The notes beneath the pieces are model-generated. The model was not told the DNA's origin, did no database searches, and was given only the letters and a program-made list of their open reading frames with translations. Shown here one piece after another: positions 24,502 through 34,152 of a stretch of 64,000 bases of DNA (within the stretch, counting starts at the first letter, position 1; each line of letters starts with the position of its first letter). The stretch is from Agapanthus africanus (lineage: Eukaryota > Streptophyta > Magnoliopsida > Asparagales > Amaryllidaceae). Made by a program: the position numbers and the translations under genes. The stretch spans positions 184,405,044 through 184,469,043 of the forward strand of contig CM057344.1 of the NCBI GenBank assembly GCA_030015575.1, given 5' to 3'.

Positions 24502-24565
24502 ACTTCCCAGGAGGTCACCCATCCTAGGACTTCCCTGGCCCGAGCACGCTTAACTACGGAGTTCT
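24502..24565 (-). promoter_or_regulatory. 5S-rRNA-like segment in right Cassandra LTR
   Basis: This is the same 5S-derived block as in the left LTR, with one visible difference (CCTAGG versus CCCAGG). The minus-strand element is transcribed from this LTR. Confidence 0.9.
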
Positions 24566-25339
24566 CAAACTCCTATAGTGCCAGTTCACTTAAAAGGCGC
24601 CTCTGTATTGAAGAGTGGTATCATTCCATTTATAGTACAGATCTGTCCTCTTTCGGAATGTACTCCGAAGATTCCCCATTGTTTTATAGTGGGTCCCCAT
24701 GCTTATATGGTATAAATGGGTATACCGGATAATACCTGGGGTATTACAATGATATCATCATTGTATATTATTTACTTTTCCGCATTAGGATAGACCCAAG
24801 GCGGGAGCACAAGTTGCCGGGTTCTAGGGTCCAGTGGGAGACCATCTCGAGGAATCGATACCGGGTCTCCTAACTCTACAATTGGTAGGGTTGCTTGTCG
24901 TTCTCGTAGGGGTCTAGGGATGTGGGTTTGGCTATTCATCGCGACCGTGGAATTTGTGTTTTATACAGGCTTAATTTAAAATACGGAAATCCTAGTATAT
25001 CCAATATTTCATATGTTGTTTTCTGCTGCGATATTCTGTGTTGTGATCACTATATATGATGAGTTAGATACTGGATATAGTATATGTGATATACTATATA
25101 GACATTGCTGATATTTTACACCCGCGCTAGCCCTGCCCCGCTCTGCCGTTAGTTACCTAACCTAACGGTGCACGAGGGGACATCGAGACGAATGCGGATG
25201 GTATAAGCGTACGTTGTATTTATCTGTGATGTTTAGGTAACTTAAATTGATGGGACTTCATTAATGAGATTAATGAAAGAAAATAAACCTAAAGATGTTG
25301 TGGAATCGAATTTTCAAAAATAGGTAGCTCTAGTTCTTG

Positions 25340-25600
25340 CTTTGCATAGCGGTATTCCTTGTAGAATATCCAGCACCTTATTCGATAAGGAAAAAGACGA
25401 GATCGCTTCATCGGGAGTGACCTCTTTAGCAATAACTGGCAAATGCTACAACCCTCGGTTTGTCTTTTGATTGATTTTATAGTTTTTGCTTTGCGTATTT
25501 GTGAAATATCCCGCACCTTATTCGATAAGGAAAGAGCCGAGATCCCTTCACCGGGAGTGACCTCTTTAACAAAACTGATAAAAGTCTCAAAAATACTCCA
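25340..25600 (+). repeat. RE-A duplicated leader unit
   Basis: The cores are at 25398-25421 (two substitutions) and 25537-25561 (GATCCCTTCACCGGGAGTGA). Each is preceded by the hairpin CCTTATTCGATAAGG. Unit spacing is about 140 bp. Confidence 0.65.
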
Positions 25601-25721
25601 TTTTAAAATTCACTCGATTCTACAACGAGATTAAGTTCATTACGCTTATGGTTTTCATAAAAACCCGCGTTGCCCTCCGTCATTTCAGATAAGTATTATT
25701 TAGTATTCGTACTACGGTAGT

Positions 25722-25925
25722 TTAGCATGCGTCAAGGCATAGTGTGCGGTAGCTAACTAGTGCTTATATGCAAAAAGCATATGATGTGATTGAGTTATGG
25801 TATTCATACGGCGTTGTTTGGCATGCGTCAAGGGTCATACGGGTGGGTTTAATTCAATCAGGAAATGCACGGGTTGAACTTGACTAGTGGACTATGGGTT
25901 GTTTGGCATGCGTCAATGTCATAGT
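25722..25925 (+). ncRNA. RE-A triple-hairpin array, loop ATGC
   Basis: TTAGCATGCGTCAAGG (25722-25737), TTGGCATGCGTCAAGG (25818-25833) and TTGGCATGCGTCAATG (25903-25918) are spaced 96 and 85 bp apart. The third is enclosed by ACTATG (25891-25896) and CATAGT (25920-25925). Compare CCTATG/CATAGG in RE-D and CTTATGA/TCATAAG in RE-B: the pairing is kept while bases change. Confidence 0.65.
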
Positions 25926-26367
25926 ACGCTAATGGCAAAATATTATCGGGAATTTCAAGTATTGAAATTTGCAATGAGATTGCATACCTCCTATGAGATA
26001 GTTGAATCCCGATACCCACTGCGAGTAAGAGTTACTCCTGGGAGAGTTTTACAGATTACAATTAGCCGATCAAGTAGGTGTCTAGAAAGATGTTAACGGG
26101 GTTATGCCTCTGGGAAAATAAGGTTTATTTTAATTAGGTCCGTATGAAAGCACGGGGAACCTCCCTCAAAGTACCGACACTGGTCTGGTCAAAAGATTGG
26201 CGAACTTATAGGGTGTAATTAATCCCGACTTGTCTTTCCTTTTAGGGTTTGAAGGAAGATTTGACTAAAACAGTGGAAGCCATCCTAATTAGATAAAATA
26301 ATAACCAATCTAATCTTGCAAGAGCATACACTGAGTGTTTTCTTCTCTTTCTCTCCAGGTAGCGACC

Positions 26368-29293
26368 ATGTCACTCCTTAATCAAGATAATAATATAGAT
26401 GTATTGACCGAACCCGCTTTTTATACCGAGTTAGGGAACGTTGGTCCCGCTCTAACTTATAATTGTTATAAGACCGAGCAGGAAATAGGGGATTACCAGA
26501 ATTCCCATGCCGCCCAAACGAAGAAGTGTATGTTGATACGTTTTCTTCGGGTGTGTTTATTACAAAGAACTGTTTCTCAGTTTCCTTTACATCCTGGGTA
26601 TGAGATACCGGATCAGGATCCCACATATGTAATATGTTACATGGGCTACAGATAGGTAGAGAACTGAGAATGGGTGATAAGTTTCAAGAGTTGGAAACGG
26701 TGCAAGTGTTGCAGCCAAATATGTTGGCAGTTATCACCTTGTATTACCAAATACATTGATTCTGAACGAATGTTATTAGATATCGAACCTGATATACAAT
26801 ATCATATCATTCTCTTTATTTAGTAAAGAATGATATAATTTTGTATTGTTGGATAATGTTTTGAACATTTCTTATATCAAGAGTTGATCGGTTCAGGCAT
26901 GTTATCTAAAAGCATATATGTTCTAAATCAAACCACAGTTCTTAACGTACAGAACACACACAAGAGGAAGGGTTCAGAAATGAACGAATCCTTCTTGAGG
27001 CATTGTAGGCTAGGTCATATCAATGCGACCCGACTAAATAAAGTTACCTAAAGATGCATATTTAAATCAGTTTGAATTTACATCTTGTAAAACTTGTCAG
27101 TCATGTCATAAGCATAAGATGACTATAGCTCCGTTTATTGGAAACAGAGAAAGAGTTAGTGAACTCTTGGGATTGATACATGATGATGTATGTAGGTCCT
27201 TGTCTATACATGCCAGGATCGGTTCTTTGTACTTCATTACATTCACTGATGATCTCTCAAGATTCGGACATATGTTCCTATTAAAACACAAGTCTTAAGC
27301 TTTTGAGAAATTCAAAGAATATAAGTCAGAAGTAGAGCACCACAATGGGTATAAGTATTATGTCCTTTGATGTAATCAGGGAGGAGAATACTTGAGCACG
27401 GAATTCCTAGACTATTCCAAAGGAGAATAAGATTCTCTCTCAGCATTACTCCTCCGTATACACCATAGCACATCGGTGAATCGGAGCGGAGCAATCGCAC
27501 CCTATGAGATATGGTGCGCTCTATGATGAGTACTACTGAGAAGCCTATTTCCTTTTGGGGGTTATGCACTTGGGAAGCTGCATACCTATTGAATAGGGTT
27601 CTAACCAAATCAGATGCCTACCACTCCATATATAATATGGTATGGGAAGAGCTCATCTCTTAAGGATGTTAAGATTTGGGTTGTCCGGCCTATGTCTAAA
27701 AGCAAAATCCGGACAAACTCGAGGCAAGGTCAGTTCTGTGGAAGTTTATTGGATGTCCCAAGCATCAGCAAGGAAATATCTTCTACCGCACCGAGGAACA
27801 AAAGGTGTTTTATTTCTCGACATGCCACCTTTTTAGAAAAGGAATTTCTTGTGAAGAAATTAGTGGCCATGAGGTAGAAATGGAAGGAGTTCCAGCTATA
27901 CAAACTACAGCTGATGATTTGGTAGAACCGGAGGATTTAATAGTTCCCGACGAACCTCAGGCTCTCCGCCGATCTGGTAGGGTTCCTCATCCACTTGAGA
28001 AATACTTCGGTTTTCTCAATGACAGTGGGAACAAGGATTGCATCATGAGATGATGACCCAACTAGTTTCGAGCAGGCCATCAATAGTGGGGACTCTGTGA
28101 GAATGGCTGGATGCTAAGCGATCTGAGATGGAATCTATGTACACCAACAAAGTATGGACTTTGGTTGCTTTATCTGAAGGGTTAAATCCCCATCAGGAGC
28201 AAGTATATCTTGAGAAGATTACTTGGTGTACCTGGAAAAGTTGAGACTTTCAAAGGTAAGACATGTTGCAAAAGGTTCTCGTCATCGACCAGGTGTGGAT
28301 AATGATGAAACCTTTTCTAGTGCCTATGCTTAAATCCATCCGGATCCTACTTGCCATTGCTACATACCATGACTACGATATCTGGCGGTTGGGTGTCATG
28401 ACTGCTTTTCTAAATGGTGATTTAGATGAGAGCGTCTATAAGTATACAGCCAGAAGGCTTCGTAGACAGTGGGAGCAGCGGAAACGTATGCACTTATGAG
28501 TTAAAGCAGGCATCGCAGAGTTGGAACATCTTTTTTGATGTGGTAGTCAAAGCGTTTAACTTCATCAAAAGGGTAGATGAACCTTGTATATACAAAAAGT
28601 TAGTAGGGAGTATGGTGGTGATACTCGAATTGTACGTGGATGACATACTCTTGATAGGAAAGGAGTTTTCTATGCTACACTCGGTTAATCTCCTCTTATC
28701 ACAAGGATTCTCCATATAGGATCAAGGTGATACCTCCTAAATCCTGGCTTTTGGATCTATGAGATAGATTTAAGTGGATGTTAGGATTCTCACTAGGTGT
28801 AGTGAGTTGGTATCAATCGATCCTGAGGAGAATCACTGGATAGCTTCCAGGGTGGTAAGGACGACTGAATGTCAGTCACAGACATTGTCTTTACCCTCAG
28901 TGGAGGGACAATATGTTGGAAGAGTTCCAAGCTAGATGCCGTGGCAAACTAGACGATAAAGGCTAGATACATTGGTACCAAGGATACTACCAAAGAGGTA
29001 GTCTGGATATATAAAAGTTCATGAGATGAACTTCGTTCCTACCATTGTGTGACAATGGAGTTATGGCTTAGGCCTAGGAACCCCCGTCCCATCAGTAATC
29101 CAGACACATTCTTGGGTAGTATCACCTGATCATGGAGATTGACGATCTCCAGGGAGATCGAGGTTAGGAAAGTAGACACAGAGGAGAACATGGCGGATCC
29201 ACTCACAAAGGCCTATTCCTAGGAAAGACTTTTATTGGATGGTTGAGTATGAGATACTTCAACTACTGCTGATTGTTGAGTATGGGATACTAC
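26368..29293 (+). pseudogene. RE-A decayed pol
   Basis: The start ATGTCACTCC at 26368 follows a splice-acceptor-like tract. About 75 codons lead to the protease active site DTGS at 26604-26615, directly after an in-frame TGA. Pre-integrase and integrase follow: PFIGNRERVSELLGLIHDD near 27130-27190 and FITFTDDLSRFGH near 27230-27270. Reverse transcriptase spans about 27640-28720, with YVDDILLIGKEF intact in 28426-28719. RNase H follows to 29250, with ADPLTKA near 29194. Stops and frameshifts occur throughout, and part of the reverse transcriptase N-terminal half is missing around 28190-28280. No gag lies upstream. RE-D interrupts the region just after RNase H. Confidence 0.85.
29289..29293. 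repeat. Target-site duplication of RE-D (left), ACTAC
   Basis: ACTAC precedes TGTTAGTTATATG at 29294 and recurs at 38861-38865. Confidence 0.95.
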
Positions 29294-30640
29294 TGTTAGT
29301 TATATGTATGCCCTAAAGGCCATTACTGTACATGCGATGTATATTGTAGTGGATGCTTGGACATATATAGGAAGGACTTTCTTGCTCGACATGATAGTAT
29401 GCTATCTGGTTGCACTTTATCTTAACATGTAAACAAATACTGTTTTGTGATTATATGTTGATAAAGCCCTTAGGATGAGTACTTGACTGCCATGACTATG
29501 ATGTAGATCATACCAGTAGGGACTGGGTAGTCGATAAGTACATCCTTCAAATGTTCCTAGTCATGAGAGTATCGAGATAGGGCATCGGTACTCCAGAGTA
29601 GACTAGCGTATGCGCTTCTTGACCCATATGATGGGCGATGGATGATCCCATATCCATTAGTGTTTGACATCAGAGAAGGTATACGGGTGCTCAGTGGAGA
29701 CTGGGTACGCTGGACGGACTCGCCGAGAACTCCTAGATTGTATTATACCTATCGTCGGATAGCAGTGCTCTGGTGACACTGGTACAGGTTAGTTTGTAGA
29801 CCTGAGATCGTCATAGAGTCTTGTGTGATTCCCACTGTGCTTTGATTTCCACCATACCACGGTCAAGAGATCGTCCAAAATGGTGGCTTTTGGGTACAGT
29901 CCCGAATCACATAGAGGCAATGAGCGATAGGAGGGGTTTCATCTCTCCCGGTATTGGGGGTTGATGTTGCGCTGTGCTCGATTGGCCATAACAAGAAATC
30001 CCTGGCCAGGGTTGCTGAGATTTATTGGTAAGTGTTACCAGTAGTTTCTTGAACCGTTATGGACCTTGCATCGGCATGTCTTATCGGGCTATTGGGGTCT
30101 GACGTTAAACCACCCCCCAGGCTGTGATATGCGACATATCAGACGAAGAGACCGGACTGTACGGTAGTGTTACTGATTGGACTCGCAGGAGTTATAGCAG
30201 GCTTGCTTGTTGATCTTCTGATCGCTCAATACCCGGGTGGCCGTTACGTTTAGCAGACCGCTTGCAGCTTGTGGGTGTTCGATATGATCATCACCTACTG
30301 CCGGCGTATTGACGAGTCTTTAGAGTCCTACATAGAGGTTTCCTGGTTCATGTAAAATGGAGTAGGAGCACATATATGATATGTGCGGGACCGAGATTAA
30401 TACAAGTATGTGATACCGTATTCTATTCTCGCGATATATGATATTAGTCGGTTATATGTATTATTGCCGGATTATTAAATCAAGAGTTAATTTAGTAATT
30501 TAATGTATAATTATATATTTGATATATTAAATTACATTGACTAATATTAGCTCACTTAAGATTTCTTTTCTCACTTTTTGATACATTGATATATATGTGA
30601 TATATATTAATTGTATTCTTTTAGCATATAATATATATAT

Positions 30641-30689
<49 letters not shown>

Positions 30690-31476
30690 GTCATGCTAGG
30701 TTATACATGCAACATGTATGTATGAGACTTACACCATGCTAGGGTTTATGTTAGGGTTTCATTTATCATTAAGTAATTACAAATTAGTGGATTAAATCAT
30801 TGCTAGAAGCTTGTAGAAGCTTATGGATAAGCATTGACTAAGTCCACTCCTTTGTTTTCCTTAAGATATTTTGTGACCTAACCTTTAACCCCTTACCATG
30901 GTTAACTCTCTACAAGAGTTAGATATATGATATACTCACCCATGGTTGTATTGCTAACCTCATGAGTTCATTCTTCTTCTTCTTCTTCTTCATCAAGTGA
31001 GAAAAGCTTGCTAGCTTTTTAAAAAAGTGATGGAAACTTGTGAGAAAAATATATCTAAAGTGAGCCCACTTCCTACTTCATCATCCTTTACTATTAGCCA
31101 TTTAGTTTAGGGTGTTTGCTTCACTAATCTACACAATTAGTGAAGAGATAGCATGAGCTAGTGTCTCCTCGACGTAGATCATCTTCGGCCTCGAAGACTT
31201 CGAAGCAAGCTTGTTCGTTTCTTCATGGGAGCATCTCTAAACTCCGAAAGTTCATGATCACAGCGAAGGGACTACTACACGGAGCTATTGAAGTGAATGA
31301 TTGGTTTACAAAGGTTGAATTCCTTGTTCACTTAGATATAAAGTGTTTACATTTCTTGTTTAACCCTAAGTCTCTAGTTAAGATCTTGGTTAGGGTTTGT
31401 TTAGCACACCAAAAATTTCAAAGTAGCATGATTGATGCTTGCCAAAACCTTGCTAAGGTACTAAGCTAACCCTACA
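29294..31476 (+). repeat. RE-D 5' LTR
   Basis: 2183 bp, paired with 36726-38860. It carries an expanded (AT)n tract at 30625-30686 that is short in the 3' LTR. The frame at 31161-31469 is present in both LTRs and in related LTRs, but no family is recognised. Confidence 0.95.
30625..30686. repeat. (AT)n microsatellite
   Basis: About 60 bases of nearly pure AT dinucleotide lie in the RE-D 5' LTR. The matching place in the 3' LTR (near 38047-38070) has only a short interrupted run. Confidence 0.9.
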
Positions 31477-31477
31477 G

Positions 31478-31489
31478 TGGTATCAGAGA
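31478..31489 (+). promoter_or_regulatory. RE-D primer-binding site
   Basis: TGGTATCAGAGA matches the tRNA-iMet site in 11 of 12 bases and follows the LTR after one G. Confidence 0.85.
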
Positions 31490-31674
31490 CAAGCTAGAGC
31501 ATTAGGCGTTGTCTAGACGAAGTTTGAAGTCCGATCGAACTCCGAAACCCCGATAAATCCCACTTTTTGGAAATTTTTTCAAAAGTTGAAATTTTTCATA
31601 TTAAAAATACTCAGAAAATCATGCAAGGAATTCTAAGGATTACTGTGAAGTACGAATCCATAACTCACTCAAGT

Positions 31675-31723
31675 GACCGCGGAACCGCGGCCAAACCATG
31701 CGTTTGGCGGCGATTCCGCGGCC
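31675..31723 (+). ncRNA. RE-D leader GC-rich hairpin
   Basis: The stem is CGCGGAA-c-CGC-g-GCCAAAC paired with GTTTGGC-g-GCG-a-TTCCGCG: 17 pairs with two single mismatches and a 5-base loop. It lies about 200 nt after the primer site. The stretch GGAACCGCGGCCAAAC is nearly identical to one in the Gypsy element RE-G. Confidence 0.7.
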
Positions 31724-33109
31724 AACTTTGGGAGTTAGGGGCTAATACTTCAGGAATTTATTCTTGGGTACTTTTTCATGCTTCTGGGAATTTTTAATTC
31801 TACTCAAGTGTTGAGCTTTTCTGGAAAATATTTGGAACTTTTTGATTCGATCGGAAAGTTTAACTTTGTTTAAGTTTTTCCGGGTAATTTAGAACGTGTT
31901 AAAAAGTTCGAACGGATATCAATAACTCACTTTTTTCCTTGTCGGAAAACTTTCAAGTGTTGGATTTTTCCTGAGTTTAAAACTTTCAGAAAATCATGCA
32001 AGCGAATATGTGGACCCTCTAGAAGAACGTAACCTTGACTCAATTATGTGACCGTCAAAACCGCCATTGAACCATATGGTTTGTGGTAGTTTAGCGTTGC
32101 CACATGTGAGGCGTTGGTTTGACCCTTCTACAGTTGGTTCATAGCGGCTGTGACATGTTCTGGGACTTTTTGAACTCCGCTCAAGTGTTGAGCTATTTGG
32201 GAAATCTTGGGTGTTTGTTTATTCGATCGAAAAGTTTAATATTTTCTATTTATCTGGAATGTGATACAATATGTGGAATTCATATCGTTAGGCATGAAAT
32301 GCGAAGTATATGATATTTCGGATTTAAGATGTCTAAAGTGATTGTGGATTCCAAATGTTGTAGTTTTTCACTTTCTTTTCTGCGACCGTAAGTGTAATAT
32401 GTAGAGTATCGCCGGTTTCGATGCTATATGTCAACGTCAACTGGGATACGCATATTTACTTACGTTGATGATATATGATGTTATGTGTTTCTGTGATATG
32501 TTATATTGAATCGTCGTGTTTTGAATAGCCGAGAGATTTATGTGAGATGAGGGTTTTTCATTTTCATTCATGTAAAATTCATTGTATGTAATATTCTTTT
32601 ATTGGGGCGCTTCCGGGTTGAGGATGATGTCGCCATTGTATATTATTTACTTTTCCGCATTAGGATAGACCCAAGACGGGGAGCACAAGTAACCGGGTTC
32701 TAGGGTACAGTGGAAGGCCATCTCAAGGAGTTGAGATCGGGTCTCCTAACTCTAGAATTGGTAGGGTTGCTTGCCGCTCTCGTAGGGGTCTAGGGATGTG
32801 GGTTTGGTTATTCATCGCGACCGTGGAATCCGTGTTTTATACTGCCTTAACTTAAAACACGGAATTCCTAGTATATCCAATATTTCATATGCGATACTTC
32901 TGCTGTTGATATTCTGTGATGTGATCATTTTATATGCCTGGGACGAATGCTTATACTTTGTGTGTGTGTGTGTTGATATATAAATATTACTGCTTTCGTT
33001 TCTTCTGTGATACTTAGGAAGCATAAATAAATGGGACTTCATTAATAAGATTAATGAAATAAAAAGAAACCTAAAGATGTTGTAGAAATTTGTTTAAAAA
33101 ATGGTAGCT

Positions 33110-33370
33110 CTAGTTCTTGCTTTGCATAGAGGTATTCCTTGTAGAATATCCAGCACCTTATTCGATAAGGAAAGAGCCGAGATCCCTTCACCGGGAATGA
33201 CCTCTTTAGAGAAACTAGCAGATGCTACAATCCACTCGGTTTTTCTTTTGATTGCTTCTATAGTGTTTTCTATGCATAGTGGTATTTGTGAAATATCATG
33301 CACTTTATTCGATGAGGAAAGAGCCGAGATCCCTTCACTGGGAGTGACCTATTTAGGGAAACTATTAAAA
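33110..33370 (+). repeat. RE-D duplicated leader unit
   Basis: The cores at 33177-33201 and 33324-33348 differ from GATCCCTTCACCGGGAGTGA at one base each. They are preceded by CCTTATTCGATAAGG and its variant with TTTAT/ATGAG pairing. Confidence 0.65.
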
Positions 33371-33508
33371 GCCTCAAAAACCACTCCTTTTCAAAATCAC
33401 TCGATTCTACAACGATATCAAGTTCATTACGCAAAAGGTTTTATTAAAAACCTGTCGTAGCTCTCCGTCATTTCAGATAAGTACTACTTAGTATTCGTGC
33501 TGCGTTTG

Positions 33509-33708
33509 TTGGCCTTTGTCAAGGCGTAGTCTGCGGTAGCTGACTAGTTCTTATCTGTTTAAACATATGATGTGATTGGATTAGGGTAGTCGTGCGACCT
33601 TGTTGGCCTTTGTCAAGGGTCGTGCGGGTGGGTTTAATTCAACCAGAAAATGACGGGTTGAACTTGACTAGCATCCTATGGTTTGTTGGCCTTTGTCAAG
33701 GTCATAGG
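33509..33708 (+). ncRNA. RE-D triple-hairpin array, loop CTTT
   Basis: TTGGCCTTTGTCAAGG occurs three times without change, at 33509-33524, 33603-33618 and 33686-33701 (spacing 94 and 83 bp). The third is enclosed by CCTATG (33675-33680) and CATAGG (33703-33708). Confidence 0.65.
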
Positions 33709-33922
33709 AGGCTTGGGGCAAAACATTATCGGGAATTTAAAATGTTGAAATTTGCAATGAGATTGCATACCTTCTATGAGATAGTTCGATCCCGATACCC
33801 ACTACGAGTAAGAGTTACTCCTGGAAGAGTTTTACACATTACAATTGGCCAATCAAGTATGTGTCTAGAAAGGTGTTAAACGGGGTTATGCCCCTGGGAA
33901 AACGAGGTTTATCATAATTAGG

Positions 33923-33940
33923 CCCGTGCGAAAGCACGGG
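33923..33940 (+). ncRNA. RE-D GAAA-tetraloop hairpin
   Basis: CCCGTGC-GAAA-GCACGGG is a perfect 7-bp stem with a GNRA-type loop, about 215 nt upstream of the pol start. RE-C has a 5-bp version and RE-A a weakened one. Confidence 0.6.
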
Positions 33941-34152
33941 GAACCTCTCTCAAAGTACCGACACTGGCCTGGCCGAAAGATTGGCGAACTTGTAGGGTTT
34001 AATTAATCCCGGCTAGTCTTACCTTTTAGGGTTTGAAGGACGATTTGACTAAAACAGTGGGAGCCATCCTAATTAGATAAATTGATAACCAATCTAATTT
34101 TGCAGAAAGCGCACGCAGAGTGTTTTCTTCTCTCTCTCTCCTGGTAGCGACT

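Larger units (their letters stand above)
23990..24748 (-). mobile_element. Cassandra-type TRIM with 5S-rRNA-derived LTRs
   Basis: Two 342-bp direct repeats (23990-24331, 24407-24748) start TGTCACGCCCC and end GGTATTACA. They are separated by only 75 bp. The complement of TGGTATCAGAGC at 24392-24403 and a polypurine complement (TCCTCCCCCACTTA) right after the left repeat give minus orientation. Both repeats carry a 64-bp piece of 5S rRNA on the minus strand. Non-autonomous TRIMs with a 5S promoter in the LTR are known as Cassandra. TSD ATGAT is at 23985-23989 and 24749-24753. The uninterrupted site is seen in RE-D near 32620. There is no coding capacity. Confidence 0.95.
22476..26367 (+). other. 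RE-A non-coding 5' leader
   Basis: After removal of the Cassandra TRIM this is about 3.1 kb. It has no gag-like frame. In order: a decayed GC-rich hairpin (22996-23034); a stretch of about 950 bp shared with the RE-C leader (for example TAATTGTTAGGCATGCGATG near 23612); the single 24805-24912 module; a CCGTTAG...CTAACGG hairpin (25145-25167); the duplicated GATCCC...GGGAGTGA unit (25340-25600); the triple-hairpin array (25722-25918); a domain closed by TATCGGGA/TCCCGATA (about 25943-26017); a GAAA-loop hairpin (26140-26155); and a polypyrimidine tract ending in CAG at 26358. Confidence 0.65.
31490..34152 (+). other. RE-D non-coding 5' leader
   Basis: This 2.7-kb leader has no gag. It contains the best preserved GC-rich hairpin (31675-31723), a second diverged copy of the same neighbourhood about 380 bp on (31960-32100, with AAAACCGCCATTGAACC), the 32677-32793 module, the duplicated GATCCC...GGGAGTGA unit (33110-33370), the triple-hairpin array (33509-33708), a domain closed by ATCGGGA/TCCCGAT (33728-33800), and a perfect GAAA-tetraloop hairpin (33923-33940). 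The CCGTTAG hairpin of the other elements is missing (region deleted near 32935). Confidence 0.65.

Noticed and set aside
24085..24565. Two 5S rRNA gene fragments
   Set aside because: They cover only the promoter part of 5S rRNA and lie at the same place in two direct repeats with primer site and TSD, so they are Cassandra LTR sequence and not rRNA genes.
25722..25918. CRISPR-like spaced repeats
   Set aside because: Three short repeats at about 90-bp spacing in a plant retrotransposon leader, with conserved and not unique intervening DNA.
6403..33701. Base-pairing between the RE-B loop (CAAAG) and the RE-D loop (CTTTG)
   Set aside because: The loops are complementary, but a five-base match between two of four elements is easily chance, and the RE-A and RE-C loops show no such partner.
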